From Haliotispira sp965263485 (GTDB taxonomy: Bacteria > Spirochaetota > Spirochaetia > SP-2023): 64,000 bases of DNA. Below are positions 43,906-53,204 of this stretch, in pieces (the stretch's first letter is position 1; each line of letters begins with the position of its first letter). Location: the NCBI GenBank assembly GCA_965263485.1, contig CBDHHO010000004.1:2207008-2271007 (forward strand), written 5' to 3'. The translations under genes were made by a program, and so were the position numbers. The notes beneath the pieces were generated by a model that worked only from the letters and a program-made list of their open reading frames with translations, made no database searches and had not been told where the DNA came from.

Positions 43906-44306
43906 TCTCCGTCTCCGTCCCGGTAAAACTCCTTTTTCCAGATCGGGACGTGGAGCTTAATCTGATCCATAATGTATTCGCAGGCCCTGAGTGCAGGGAG
44001 TCTGTGACCGCTGCCAATCTCCAGCCGGATCGCAATCTCTTGCAGGCTGAGCAGGCCGACCCTGTGTATGCAGTGCACCCGATCGATCTCAAAATCTTCC
44101 AAGGCCCGGACGAGAATCCTGCTCCCTTCCGGCTCGGCCAGTTCCCGATAGCAGTGATACTCAATCCGGGTTACGCCGCTCTTGCTCTGATTGTAGTCCC
44201 GGACCAGACCGACAAATACGATTCTGGCTCCTTCAGAGCCGGAAGGAGCCAAGAGCATCGCATCCGGAATCGGTTCTTCCTGAATGGCGAATACCGCATT
44301 CTGCAT
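43896..44306 (-). CDS. moaE: Molybdopterin synthase large subunit
   Basis: 136 residues. MoaE with MoaD adds the dithiolene sulfurs to precursor Z. Motifs: GARIVFVGLVRDYNQSKSGV (the usual GAxxxFxGxVR), RIEYHCYRELAE, VHRVG-type HCIHRVGLLSLQEIAI and FYRDGDGEWL for the C-terminal KK/EFY end (WKKEFYRDG). Four bases separate it from moaD. Confidence 0.93.
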   Translation of the reverse strand: MQNAVFAIQEEPIPDAMLLAPSGSEGARIVFVGLVRDYNQSKSGVTRIEYHCYRELAEPEGSRILVRALEDFEIDRVHCIHRVGLLSLQEIAIRLEIGSGHRLPALRACEYIMDQIKLHVPIWKKEFYRDGDGEWL

Positions 44307-44309
44307 CGT

Positions 44310-44549
44310 TCAGCCCCCTGCGACAGGTGTGATGAAGACCACGGTATCATTTTCCTTGAGCGGATGATCCGCATTGACGTAGCTGGTATTGACCGCGACC
44401 CGAACCTTGGCAAAAGGGTGGGGGAAGTGGTATTCCCGTTGCAGCTGGGCATAGAGTTCTTCTATCGAAGAGTGCGTGAGCTCGCGCTGTTCCCAGGTTT
44501 TGCCCGCGCACTCAGCCAGAGCGGCAAAGTATTTGACGGTAATATTCAT
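44310..44549 (-). CDS. moaD: Molybdopterin synthase small subunit
   Basis: 79-residue ubiquitin-fold sulfur carrier. It ends in VVFITPVAGG: the C-terminal Gly-Gly is the thiocarboxylation site. N-terminal INITVKYFAALAECAG-like start is typical. It overlaps moaC by 4 bp. Confidence 0.93.
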   Translation of the reverse strand: MNITVKYFAALAECAGKTWEQRELTHSSIEELYAQLQREYHFPHPFAKVRVAVNTSYVNADHPLKENDTVVFITPVAGG

Positions 44550-45040
44550 CCTTTGACCTTTTCCAGCAGGCGTACATTCTCGATGGTCATCTCGGAATGA
44601 ATGCCCTTACACATATCATAGATCGTAATTGCCGCCGCGCTGGCTCCGACAATGGCCTCCATCTCGACTCCGGTGGCATACTGCGAGACGACCCTGCATT
44701 CAATATGAGCGGAATTTCCCTTCAGGACAATGTCAATATCACAGGCACTCAAGGGAACGGCGTGGCAGAGCGGAATCATTCGGTCGGTCTGCTTCGCTGC
44801 CTGAATCCCGGCTAGGACAGCGGTATGAAACACCGCTCCCTTCGGACTGACGGGACTGGCAGTACTGGTCGAAACTTTCCCCTTCCCAAAGAGCTGCCGC
44901 ACAATCTCTTCGTGCAGGCGGATGGAGCAAGCCGCGCGGGCCATTCGCCTGCATGCCTTTTTGTCGCTGATATCGACCATTTTTGGCAGGAAGCTGTCTC
45001 TTCCCAGATGCGTGAAGCCACTATCCAGATCCTGTTTCAC
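44546..45040 (-). CDS. moaC: Cyclic pyranopterin monophosphate synthase
   Basis: 164 residues. MoaC makes cPMP with MoaA. Motifs: MVDISDKKACRRMARAACSI, KTDRMIPLCHAVPLSACDID (PLCHPLxL-type) and VEMEAIVGASAAAITIYDMC, KGIHSEMTIENVRLLEKVKG at the C-terminus with the catalytic lysines. It is 2 bases downstream of moaA. Confidence 0.95.
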   Translation of the reverse strand: MKQDLDSGFTHLGRDSFLPKMVDISDKKACRRMARAACSIRLHEEIVRQLFGKGKVSTSTASPVSPKGAVFHTAVLAGIQAAKQTDRMIPLCHAVPLSACDIDIVLKGNSAHIECRVVSQYATGVEMEAIVGASAAAITIYDMCKGIHSEMTIENVRLLEKVKG

Positions 45041-45042
45041 AC

Positions 45043-46071
45043 TTAGCCTCCCATAAAATGCATGGCCTTGCGCTGCGGTTTTGCTTCCCGGCGCGGAAAT
45101 TCCGAACGCTGCTCTGAGTAGCGATCATCGCGCTGCTCCCAGAATATGCGGATTTCTTCCCGCAGAATATCGTCACCTGCGCCGCTGCGCAGCAGTGCCT
45201 TGACATCAAGCCCGTCTGAGCTGAAGAGGCACTTATACAACTTGCCGTCCGAGCTCAGGCGAAGTCGGGTGCAGCTGCGGCAGAAGGGCCTGCTCACCGC
45301 AGAGATAAAGCCAATTTCACCACAACTGTTCCCATGGGCATCTTCATGGACATAGCGCTCTGCCACCTCGCCGTAATAATCCGCTCCCACCGGGCGCAAG
45401 TTGTAATGCTCGCGAATCCGGGAAAGAAGCTCTGCCGAAGGGACGACTCGTCGCTCTTTCCAGTGGATTCGGCCCACATCCATAAATTCAATGAAACGCA
45501 AATGGAACTGTGGCTTGCGGAAACGCTCGACCAAGGCCAAGACCTCCCCATCGTTCACACCCCGCTGCACGACACAGTTGATTTTGATCGGGGAAAAACC
45601 GAGTTGCTGCGCAGCATCGATCCCCGCCAGGACTGCGCCGACATGGTAGCGCTTGCCAACAATCTTCTGGAAAATATTGTAATCCAGCGCATCGAGGCTG
45701 ATGGAAACACGATCCAGCCCGGCCTGGCGCAGTTTCGCCCCGAATTCGGGCAATAAGACTCCGTTGCTGATTAAGCCGATATCTTTCAGCAAGGGATTGC
45801 GCCGCAGCAAGTGCAGCAACTGGTCCACATCGGAGCGCAGCAGAGGTTCGCCTCCGGTCAGCTTGATCTTGCGCACTCCCAAGGCCGAGCTGATTTCGGC
45901 TATCCGCGCAATTTCTTCAAAGCTGAGCAGTTCTGCCCGGGGCAGGAAATCCTGCAAGATGTCCGGCATGCAATAGTTGCAGTTGAAGTTGCAACGGTCG
46001 GTCAGGGAAATACGCAGGTCGGCGAGGGGGCGGTCCAGCCGATCTGCAGTCGCTCTACTGTTTTGATCCAT
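45043..46071 (-). CDS. moaA: GTP 3',8-cyclase, radical SAM
   Basis: 342 residues. Radical-SAM cluster C27, C31 and C34 in TDRCNFNCNYCMPD; KLTGGEPLLR follows. The second cluster cysteines lie in FISAVSRPFCRSCTRLRLSS and KLYKCLFS. The protein ends in REAKPQRKAMHFMGG, with the C-terminal Gly-Gly needed for activity in MoaA. The start overlaps the mobA-like gene by 17 bp. Confidence 0.96.
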   Translation of the reverse strand: MDQNSRATADRLDRPLADLRISLTDRCNFNCNYCMPDILQDFLPRAELLSFEEIARIAEISSALGVRKIKLTGGEPLLRSDVDQLLHLLRRNPLLKDIGLISNGVLLPEFGAKLRQAGLDRVSISLDALDYNIFQKIVGKRYHVGAVLAGIDAAQQLGFSPIKINCVVQRGVNDGEVLALVERFRKPQFHLRFIEFMDVGRIHWKERRVVPSAELLSRIREHYNLRPVGADYYGEVAERYVHEDAHGNSCGEIGFISAVSRPFCRSCTRLRLSSDGKLYKCLFSSDGLDVKALLRSGAGDDILREEIRIFWEQRDDRYSEQRSEFPRREAKPQRKAMHFMGG

Positions 46072-46759
46072 CTATGCTGGCAAACTCTGCGGGAGTGTTG
46101 ATATTGAGGAAGCACCCGTCTGAGCTCTCGCCGTCATGCCGCAAGCTCTGTCCGGGCCATTCCAGCACTTCGCAGTCATGAGCCCGGAGCACACGCTGCA
46201 AGCTCCGCTGCCTTTGTTTCAGGCTCTCGGCGAGGGCGCTTGCCGCCCGGGCTTCATAGATTGCGCAGAGGGGCTGCAGGAAGCCCGCATCGGTATACAG
46301 CGTTGCAAACTTATCCTGCCTGCGCCGGGCCATCAAATTCTGCAGGCAAGACTTGTTTATATTGGGCATATCGCAGGCAAGGGCCAATACAGAGCACAAG
46401 GGGTATGCCCGCATCACGGAAGCGATACCCAGCATCGGCCCCAGGCCTCCTGCTTCTGGGCTTTCTGTCTCCCGTTTCTCCGGCAGCCTCCCCAGTTCAA
46501 ACGCAGCAGCCGAATCCACCACCACCGGCTTCAAAGCGTAATACGGGTCTTTGCTCTGTTGCTCGTTCAAGGAAAAGACCGGCTCCGGAAGCGCAGTGCC
46601 GAAACCCAAAGAACCGGCCAGCCGCCAGAGGTATTCGCGCTGAGACACAGCCCCGTGATAGCAGAGCAGCGACTTGTCACGGCCCATACGGGAACTCACT
46701 CCCCCGCAAAGGATTGCCAGCAGGAGCTCTCCTGGGTTCTCTCTCATATTTGGGGTCAA
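46055..46759 (-). CDS. mobA: MobA-like molybdenum cofactor nucleotidyltransferase
   Basis: 234 residues. Nucleotide-binding start LLLAILCGGVSSRMGRDKSL (GGxSxRMGxDK) and CSVLALACDMPNINKSCLQN (xACDMP) are diagnostic. It attaches GMP to molybdenum cofactor, giving the bis-MGD form needed by the adjacent nitrate-reductase-type enzyme. It is 3 bases from that gene. Confidence 0.88.
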   Translation of the reverse strand: MTPNMRENPGELLLAILCGGVSSRMGRDKSLLCYHGAVSQREYLWRLAGSLGFGTALPEPVFSLNEQQSKDPYYALKPVVVDSAAAFELGRLPEKRETESPEAGGLGPMLGIASVMRAYPLCSVLALACDMPNINKSCLQNLMARRRQDKFATLYTDAGFLQPLCAIYEARAASALAESLKQRQRSLQRVLRAHDCEVLEWPGQSLRHDGESSDGCFLNINTPAEFASIDGSKQ

Positions 46760-46762
46760 AAC

Positions 46763-48856
46763 TCAGGCACTGAGCTTGTCGATCCTAGCAAGAGAGTACT
46801 TAAACGAAGGTTGCTTCGAATACTGGTCAAACACAGGGGCGATGAAGAAGTTGGAATTCGCATAGTGCATCGGAATAAAAAGCTGTCTTGGCTGCAGGCC
46901 GGGGTTGCTCTTAACCTGGGCCTCCATGCTGCCGGTCGCCGAACTGATGCGCGCAAGCTGCCCTTCACCGAGGTCGCAGTCGATCATATCATCGGGATGC
47001 ATCTCGACAAAAACCTCAGCAGAGCACATCTTCTGTAATCGCTTTACCCTTCCTGTGCGTGTGTGAGTGTGGAACTGCACCTGGGTTGCCCGTCCCGTCA
47101 GTACGATAAAGGGAAAGTCTCCGGTCGGAGGCTCCACTTTGGCAGATTCCTCAAAAACCAGCTGCGCTTTGCCGCTGGAGGTAAAGAAAACCCCGTCTGC
47201 AAAGAGCCTGCGGTAGGGTTCGGGAGCACCCTTTGCGCCCCGGGCGGGGAAGGGCCACTGCACCCCTCCGGACTGGTCGATAAAGCCCCTGTCCGGTATG
47301 CCGGAGAAGTCACAGGGCTGACCGGCACTCAGTCTTTTGAGCTGTTCAAAAGCGGCATCGGGAGTTTGCCAGCCGTGAGTCAGGTCATCGCAGCCGTAGG
47401 CCCGGGCTACCTTGAGAAAAATATCGTAGTCGGCAAAGACCCCTTCCGGCGGAGTCAGGAAGGCTTGCACGGCCCCGATGCGGCGCTCCATATTGATGAA
47501 GGTTCCATTCTTTTCGGGGCAGGCCGCCGCAGGGATGAAAATGTCGGCGCATTGGGCAGTCGGAGTATCTGTGTAGAGATCCTGAACCACCAAGGTATGC
47601 AGGTTTTTCAGGCAGTCCTTCAATTGGCTGGTCGCCACAAAGGACTGCACCGGGTTGGTGGCAATCACCCAGAGAAACTTGATTTCTCCCTGCGCAATTT
47701 TGTCTACGATGCCGCTGATGGGCAGCGTCGGGCGTTGGGGAATCCTGCTCTCATCAAAGCCCAGCAGCTCGGCAACTTCTTTGCGGTGGGCCTCATTTGC
47801 GAAGTCCCGTCCTCCAAAGAGCGAAGTCGTGCAGCTGTTGATCCTGGAGCCCATGGCGTTACACTGGCCGGTGATCGAGTTCGCACCCGTGCCCTTGCGC
47901 CCGATATTTCCAGTGATCAAGGCCAGGGCGATAATGGCACAGCCGACCATGGTGCCTTCATGGCTCTGGTTGACTCCCATGGTCCACCAGAAACTGACAT
48001 TGCGGCGCCTGTGGATTTTTTCCGCGATGGCTTCAATTGTCTGCGTTGCTACGCCACAGAAGGCTTCACTTTGTTCCGGCGGGTAGCTCGCCACAAAGGC
48101 GCGGAATGCCTCAAAATGCTCTACATGCGCTGCGATGTATTCCTCTGCAATCCAGCCCCGCCGGATCAGCAAATTGGCCAAGGTATAGAGCAGGGCCAGA
48201 TCTCCTTTGGGGCGAACGGGAACATACAGGTGGGCGGCCTTGCCGCTCTCCGTCTTTCTGGGGTCGATCACAATCAAATCGTGGTCCTCTGACTTCTTGC
48301 TCTTCTTATAGCGTTGCCAGACAATCGGGTGATTGACGGCCGGGTTGGAGCCGACAAAGATCAGACAATCAGACTCTTCGACATCCTCATAGGTAAAGGG
48401 AGGAGCATCAAAGCCAAAGGTCTTTTTATAGGCCACGGCAGCAGAAGCCATGCACAGCCTAGTATTGCCGTCACCCTCCATGCCCATGCCGATCCGCCCG
48501 ACCAGGCCTAAAAGAGCGAATTCCTCCATCGTCAGTTGCCCGGTGCTGTAGTAGGCACAGGCATCTTTCCCATATTGAGTTTGAACTTCTTTGACTCTGG
48601 CGACCATGGCCGCTATCGCCTTATCTGTGCTCACAGGGGCCATGGCGCCGTCAGCCCCTCGAATATAAGCACTGCCAGCCCGATCCGGCGCCTGCAGCGG
48701 CTCATCAATGGTCATCCCCTTGGGGCAGAGTAGACCATTGTTGACTGGATAGCCCTGCCTCCCCCTGATCTTGTAGGAGCCATCCCCCTCTACTTCGACT
48801 GCCAAATTGCAGCCTACCGCACAGTAGCCGCAGGTGGTATGAATGGTTTCGGACAT
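46763..48856 (-). CDS. Molybdopterin oxidoreductase, assimilatory nitrate-reductase type
   Basis: 697 residues, NarB/NasA/NapA branch of the DMSO-reductase family. An N-terminal [4Fe-4S] site uses C9, C12, C16 and C44 (TTCGYCAVGCNL, LLCPKG). The probable molybdenum ligand is C135 in GDGNTRLCMASAAVAYKKTF, as in nitrate reductases. WTMGVNQSHEGTMVGCAI and NAMGSRIN fit the same branch. There is no twin-arginine signal, so it is cytosolic. The MGD-dinucleotide-binding C-terminal domain (FPFIVLTGRATQVQFHTHTR) is complete. Formate dehydrogenase is the main alternative; the neighbouring nitrate transporter favours nitrate. Confidence 0.82.
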   Translation of the reverse strand: MSETIHTTCGYCAVGCNLAVEVEGDGSYKIRGRQGYPVNNGLLCPKGMTIDEPLQAPDRAGSAYIRGADGAMAPVSTDKAIAAMVARVKEVQTQYGKDACAYYSTGQLTMEEFALLGLVGRIGMGMEGDGNTRLCMASAAVAYKKTFGFDAPPFTYEDVEESDCLIFVGSNPAVNHPIVWQRYKKSKKSEDHDLIVIDPRKTESGKAAHLYVPVRPKGDLALLYTLANLLIRRGWIAEEYIAAHVEHFEAFRAFVASYPPEQSEAFCGVATQTIEAIAEKIHRRRNVSFWWTMGVNQSHEGTMVGCAIIALALITGNIGRKGTGANSITGQCNAMGSRINSCTTSLFGGRDFANEAHRKEVAELLGFDESRIPQRPTLPISGIVDKIAQGEIKFLWVIATNPVQSFVATSQLKDCLKNLHTLVVQDLYTDTPTAQCADIFIPAAACPEKNGTFINMERRIGAVQAFLTPPEGVFADYDIFLKVARAYGCDDLTHGWQTPDAAFEQLKRLSAGQPCDFSGIPDRGFIDQSGGVQWPFPARGAKGAPEPYRRLFADGVFFTSSGKAQLVFEESAKVEPPTGDFPFIVLTGRATQVQFHTHTRTGRVKRLQKMCSAEVFVEMHPDDMIDCDLGEGQLARISSATGSMEAQVKSNPGLQPRQLFIPMHYANSNFFIAPVFDQYSKQPSFKYSLARIDKLSA

Positions 48857-48895
48857 GGCATTTCCCTCCCCTGTTTTATCTGAAAAAAAGCTTTA

Positions 48896-48976
48896 GGGCA
48901 CCTTTAGAAATTTGCTTTCAGCTTCGTGAAGTTATTCATTTGCAGACAAGGACGCAGAATGATATTTTTAGCGGCC
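48896..48976. repeat. Short worn miniature element (81 bp)
   Basis: GGGCACCTTTAGAAATTTGC at one end and ATTTTTAGCGGCC at the other are degenerate family ends. It lies between the reductase and transporter genes of the operon without an obvious terminator. Confidence 0.6.
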
Positions 48977-48981
48977 TAAGC

Positions 48982-50262
48982 TCAGTCGTTCTTTTTCCTG
49001 GGCAATGCGCTCACGGCGATGATCGACAATACGATTAACACCGTATAGACATAAAATCCTTGCAAGTAACCAGCATCGACAGCAGCCCCCTCCGGGGTTA
49101 AAAATTTGGAAGTTATATTAGGCAATACGAAGCCTCCAAGTGCACCCAAACCGCCAACCCAGCCGGCAGCCCCGCCGATGGCTTTAGGGACGAAGGCCGG
49201 AAGCATCTTGAACACGCCTGCATTGACCACTCCCATGCCAATCATCAGGCACAGCAAGCCCACAATATTAACGTACAGCAGACCGTTTGTCGCCAGCAGC
49301 AAGGAACCCAAAAGGGAAAGAAACAAAGCCAGATTAGTAAGCTTCCTGCCTCCGATCTTATCCGCGATGCCGCCGCTGAACACTCGGGCCAGTGAAGCTC
49401 CGATGGAATATAACGCAGTCATCGCTCCCGCTGCAGCGATGCTGAAGCCGTGGTAATTGTTGAAAAATTCCTTAAACCAGTTGGTTAGCGCCAAAAAACC
49501 ACCAAAGCCAAAGAAGTAAATAAAGACCAGTACCCAAGTCTGCCATATTTGTGCCGAAATACCCAAGCTCTCGACCACAGTTCCCTTGGGAAACATTTCC
49601 TGCCCGTAATCTTTCCGAGCGATCTCAGTCGCTTCTTCTATGTTTGCGCCCTGTTTCCTCAGTTGGAAAAACCAGGCATTTTGGCCGAAAATACCGTAGA
49701 GTATCAAACCGACAAAGAGCAAGGCAGTCCACAGCAGATATGTGTTGGGCAATCCAATCGCTTGCAGCAATACTGTAGTAATCAGCAGGGCAAAGATGCC
49801 GGGAGCAAGGTTGCCGACTCCTGCATAAATGCCCAAGGCACGACCCTGCTCCTTCTGGGAGAACCAGTACGATGTTTGCCCGATACCCGGGGAGAAAGTG
49901 GCGATTCCGCAGCCGGCCATAGCGCCAAATACCAGCAGCAGCACCATATTAGCCTTAATCTGATCTGTAGCCATGGTAAAGAGCATAAACAATATGCCAA
50001 ACATTCCCAGCAGGGCGATGAGCAAAAGGATAAAGATGGGCTTTTTCCCTCCGGTCGTATCGACCCAGGCGGAAAAGGGGATACGCAGTAATGAACCCGT
50101 GAGAGATGGGATAGAAAGCAATAAGCCTTTCTCGGCTGGAGAGAGGCTTATATGGCCAGCCAGAGGCAAAAACAGGGTCACGGCGGCAAAGCCGATGAAA
50201 AAGCCAAGTGTTGCTCCTGCCAGCCCGCGAGTCGGGTTCCCTTTGATCTGGTATTGATCCAT
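48982..50262 (-). CDS. Nitrate/nitrite transporter, NNP-family MFS
   Basis: 426 residues from ATG 50262, supported by AGGAGGAAT just upstream. Twelve hydrophobic segments. Family features: GFFIGFAAVTLFLPLAGHIS, SLTGSLLRIPFSAWVDTTGG and the nitrate-signature stretch QTSYWFSQKEQGRALGIYAG. The second signature GVVNAGVFKMLPAFVPKAIG is also present. NarK/NasA-type transporters import nitrate, which fits the adjacent molybdoenzyme. It is the first gene of the cluster, so the operon promoter should lie in 50263-50389. Confidence 0.88.
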   Translation of the reverse strand: MDQYQIKGNPTRGLAGATLGFFIGFAAVTLFLPLAGHISLSPAEKGLLLSIPSLTGSLLRIPFSAWVDTTGGKKPIFILLLIALLGMFGILFMLFTMATDQIKANMVLLLVFGAMAGCGIATFSPGIGQTSYWFSQKEQGRALGIYAGVGNLAPGIFALLITTVLLQAIGLPNTYLLWTALLFVGLILYGIFGQNAWFFQLRKQGANIEEATEIARKDYGQEMFPKGTVVESLGISAQIWQTWVLVFIYFFGFGGFLALTNWFKEFFNNYHGFSIAAAGAMTALYSIGASLARVFSGGIADKIGGRKLTNLALFLSLLGSLLLATNGLLYVNIVGLLCLMIGMGVVNAGVFKMLPAFVPKAIGGAAGWVGGLGALGGFVLPNITSKFLTPEGAAVDAGYLQGFYVYTVLIVLSIIAVSALPRKKND

Positions 50263-50389
50263 TATTCCTCCTGTCTTGTTCGCAAAATCAAGAGTGTTCC
50301 CAAGCGATAGAAATGAAGCATAACAGACCTGCAAGACATGGTTTCAGTCGGCCCGATCGATTGCTTAGAGAACACTCTCGATTGTGTTA

Positions 50390-50475
50390 CGGAGAGAGAG
50401 GGATTCGAACCCTCGGTACCCAAAGGATACAACTCCTTAGCAGGGAGCCCGATTCAACCGCTCTCGCATCTCTCC
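50390..50475 (-). tRNA. tRNA-Ser(GCU)
   Basis: On the minus strand a full class-II tRNA: acceptor GGAGAGA/TCTCTCC, discriminator G, anticodon stem CTCC/GGAG with loop CTGCTAA (anticodon GCT), a long variable arm and T-loop GGTTCGAATCC. CCA is not encoded. Confidence 0.95.
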
Positions 50476-50626
50476 ATTGCCATCTGCATCAGAACGGATC
50501 AGGACATCCCGCCCCTTCGGAGCCCCTGATGCATTACAGCGGGATGTAACATACAGGAGCAATCTGAGATTGTCAATAGTAAGAGCATCTCTAAAGAAAT
50601 CAGCCTTGCCTCAATAACAATAATCA

Positions 50627-50856
50627 GGGAACCTCTAAAAATTCCAATAAAAATTTCAATTCGCGCTGAGGGGCGGTCTTGTTGCCGAATAGAGGTTCTG
50701 CCTGCGGCAGGATTTGTGGGGAATGACCTGCTTCGCCTCGCCATTCCTCACCGTCAGCAAAAAATCTTGCAGGCTCTTTGCTGCGCACGGCCCGCTATTT
50801 CTCCAATGCGAGCTGGCGCAGCATCTTTCTGTGGTCGGAAATTTTCAGAGGTGCCC
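50627..50856. repeat. Miniature inverted-repeat element, long class (230 bp)
   Basis: Left end GGGAACCTCTAAAAATTCC, right end ATTTTCAGAGGTGCCC. It contains the TGCCTGCGGCAGGATTTGTG block and class-B pieces. Its right edge lies at the stop codon of the minus-strand ParB-like gene. The flanks ATCA and CTAA do not match. Confidence 0.78.
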
Positions 50857-51876
50857 CTAATGCCATTTCCTGAAATACCCCCTCTTGGCAAAAAACTTAG
50901 ACCCACACCGGACAATGCGCTGCCACAGAGAAGCCGGGTTGTGTCGTTGGTAGCTGCTCATTGCAGTCTCCAGGGGGACTTCGGGGCCGTGTAGTTCCTT
51001 CAGATACTGCCAGTGCGAAATCAGCCAGATATATAAGTCGGCCCCGGTGCGGTTGGAGAACTGCGCCAACAATCCTTCCCGTCGGATCAACTGTAAGATG
51101 GGCAGGAACAGATTCTCATACCAGGACCGGGCCGCCTCGCTAAAACTGACCGTGGTATAGTCGAGCCTGGCCAGTACCGGGTTATGCTGTCCCAGCCGCT
51201 GCGGATCCCATTCTGAAGGCTGGGTCTGCTGCTTTTGGCAACGTTCCTGCTCCATAAAATGCTTATGCCCTAAAATATGCTGGATAAGCAGCGAATACGA
51301 GCCGGGCGATGTCACCACCAGATGCGTGGTATCGATGAAATTGGCCAGTCGGGTCTCTTTCAATATCATTTTTTTCTCATGCTCAATAACCCGGCTCAGT
51401 ATCTCTTTATGCGTCATATTGGGGCTGAGATAGACTTGGGAAGCAACTTCTATCACTTCGGCATCAATCATCTCGATGCCGCTGGCGCGAGCCACCGAGA
51501 CCCGGTGATTCCCATCACGTACAAAATAGGCATCACCTACCTTAAACAATTGGACTGGAGGTAGAATAATATCCTTTTGCGCAGCGGTACTGATGCTGAC
51601 CCAACGCTCCTGCAAGTGCCTTGCCTTGGGCAGAAAACTACGGGTAAAATCCTGATAACGGCTTTCGCTGCCAATAATTTGGGAGACAGGCACCACGCGC
51701 AATCCCAAGTAGGTTTCCTGCTTTTGATCACCGAGTAGTTCGCGAATGTCATAGAAAGACAGCAGCTTCTGGTGCTCTCCGGGCAGAATAATACCGAGCA
51801 GGCTGCTCAGGAGGCCTTTTTGGCGCAGCTTATTGAAGTCTTCGCGTGCCTGCAGCTTCAAGTAGTTATCGTTCAT
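50857..51876 (-). CDS. ParB/Srx-like fold protein
   Basis: 339 residues. The recognisable core is GLRVVPVSQIIGSESRYQDF, LPPVQLFKVGDAYFVRDGNH and RVSVARASGIEMIDAEVIEV; the DGNHRVSVAR motif is the ParB-type nucleotide-binding loop. The C-terminal ~180 residues are helical with several tryptophans. It has no helix-turn-helix like chromosomal ParB, so a role in partitioning is unlikely; spirochaetes carry related proteins of unknown function. The stop codon sits at a miniature-element edge. Confidence 0.68.
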   Translation of the reverse strand: MNDNYLKLQAREDFNKLRQKGLLSSLLGIILPGEHQKLLSFYDIRELLGDQKQETYLGLRVVPVSQIIGSESRYQDFTRSFLPKARHLQERWVSISTAAQKDIILPPVQLFKVGDAYFVRDGNHRVSVARASGIEMIDAEVIEVASQVYLSPNMTHKEILSRVIEHEKKMILKETRLANFIDTTHLVVTSPGSYSLLIQHILGHKHFMEQERCQKQQTQPSEWDPQRLGQHNPVLARLDYTTVSFSEAARSWYENLFLPILQLIRREGLLAQFSNRTGADLYIWLISHWQYLKELHGPEVPLETAMSSYQRHNPASLWQRIVRCGSKFFAKRGYFRKWH

Positions 51877-51899
51877 GGGGATCTATCTAAATCCTGAGG

Positions 51900-52089
51900 G
51901 AAGGCTCCCTTGAGTAGGGAGGGCCGTGCGGAGCAAAGAGCCTGCTGCCTCTCCTTCGTGACGGTGGTAAATGGCGGGGCGAAGCAGGCTGTTTACCACA
52001 AACCCTGCCGTAAGGCAGAACCTTTGCTCCGTGAAAAGATCAAGTCTGGCGCAGCATCTTTCTGCGGTGGGGAGTTTTTAGCGGTGCCC
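51900..52089. repeat. Worn miniature element, class B
   Basis: Right end GAGTTTTTAGCGGTGCCC ends at 52089. The interior holds TGCCGTAAGGCAGAACC and GCGCAGCATCTTTCTGCGG of class B in reverse. The left end is not recognisable. Confidence 0.65.
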
Positions 52090-52090
52090 T

Positions 52091-53014
52091 TCAGAGTTCC
52101 AACTCATAGCGGCTATAGACATTGATAACTTGGGTACCTTGGTAGTGAGCCACCCTGGGGCGGTTGATGTCGTACAAATGAATATGACCGTGCAACAGAT
52201 AGCGGGGTTTGAAAGTCCTCATAAACCATAGAAACACTTTGAAACCCTTGTGGCAAGGGTCTTCACGGTCATTGATACCCTGCGGTGCGGCGTGCGTGAG
52301 CAGAATATCCAAGCAGCGTCCGTGAAAGATCCGGTTCCACAGCAGGCGCGGTAGCATCTTCAGCATCTTGCCCAACATTTGGAACTCGCTGAACTGATTG
52401 GGCCCGCAGCTGTAGCGCTTGCAGCCACCCAGCCCGGCAATAATCAGTCGGTATTTTTTAAGGTAGAGCACCTTATCGCCCACATAGGTCCCGCCCCCGG
52501 CGGGCCGTTTGTGCAAATCGACACCATCCCCGATCCGCACATCACCTGCCGACTTGCGGTAGTCTCTCAGGTGCTTGAGGTTGTGATTGCCAAACACAAA
52601 GTACAGCGGCTTGTTCAGCATGCTGACAATATAGTTGTAATAGTTGAAATATAAATCTCCGGCACTCAGAATCATATCGATGTGGGCAAAACGAGCCTGA
52701 ATCCCGCTGGAATAAACCAAAGCATCCACATCGTCAGAAATACACAGAATCCTCACGCGGGGCCGGGCTAAGATAGCAAGCGGCAGGTTGCTATCCTGCC
52801 AAGATAGCTGCTTATCTTCGGATCCCGATAGATTTTGTTCTGTTGCAGCAACAGGTTCGGGAATCTGTTCAGCGACAAGATCTTGCATAGTAGATTGATT
52901 GTAGGCTCCCAGCTGCTTTATGGCAATATAGCAAACCTGTCGCAGGGCAGAACCGTTATTTCTCGGAAAAAGGCTCAAAAAAACTGGTTCTTCGAACAAA
53001 AAAGTGAAGGGCAT
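52091..53014 (-). CDS. Calcineurin-like metallophosphoesterase
   Basis: About 307 residues from ATG 53014. Metal-site motifs in order: ILCISDDVDALVY (DxH replaced by DDVD), MILSAGDLYFNYY (GDxx), YFVFGNHNLKHL (GNH), DILLTHAAPQG and YLLHGHIHLYD (GHxH). The first motif therefore lacks the usual histidine. The first ATG is supplied by the end of a miniature element (AGAGATGCCC), and the ~90 residues before the catalytic core are unusual, so the native start may be further in. Likely a cytosolic phosphoesterase of unknown substrate. Confidence 0.8.
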   Translation of the reverse strand: MPFTFLFEEPVFLSLFPRNNGSALRQVCYIAIKQLGAYNQSTMQDLVAEQIPEPVAATEQNLSGSEDKQLSWQDSNLPLAILARPRVRILCISDDVDALVYSSGIQARFAHIDMILSAGDLYFNYYNYIVSMLNKPLYFVFGNHNLKHLRDYRKSAGDVRIGDGVDLHKRPAGGGTYVGDKVLYLKKYRLIIAGLGGCKRYSCGPNQFSEFQMLGKMLKMLPRLLWNRIFHGRCLDILLTHAAPQGINDREDPCHKGFKVFLWFMRTFKPRYLLHGHIHLYDINRPRVAHYQGTQVINVYSRYELEL

Positions 53015-53073
53015 CTCTAAAAATTCCAATTCCGCGCTGATTCAGCATCGAAAGCGAATTTTTAGAGGGACCC
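53009..53073. repeat. Internally deleted miniature element (65 bp)
   Basis: GGGCATCTCTAAAAATTCC joins CGCGCTGATTCAGCATCG and ends GAATTTTTAGAGGGACCC. The interior between the two GCTGA/TTCAGC blocks of the 164-bp class has been lost. It overlaps the 5' end of the phosphoesterase gene. Confidence 0.8.
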
Positions 53074-53204
53074 TTTAGTATAATAAATGCCACCGCGATC
53101 TTTGCGGCAAGTCAGCAGGTAGTTTTGTGGAAGCGGGGCATTTTCTGCGACTCCTAAATTCCACCGTAAATTCCACCATATCCCTGTTTGATCTTCCCAA
53201 AGTA

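Noticed and set aside
46136..48292. Long plus-strand frames opposite mobA and the nitrate-type reductase
   Set aside because: Antisense shadows of well-recognised minus-strand enzymes.
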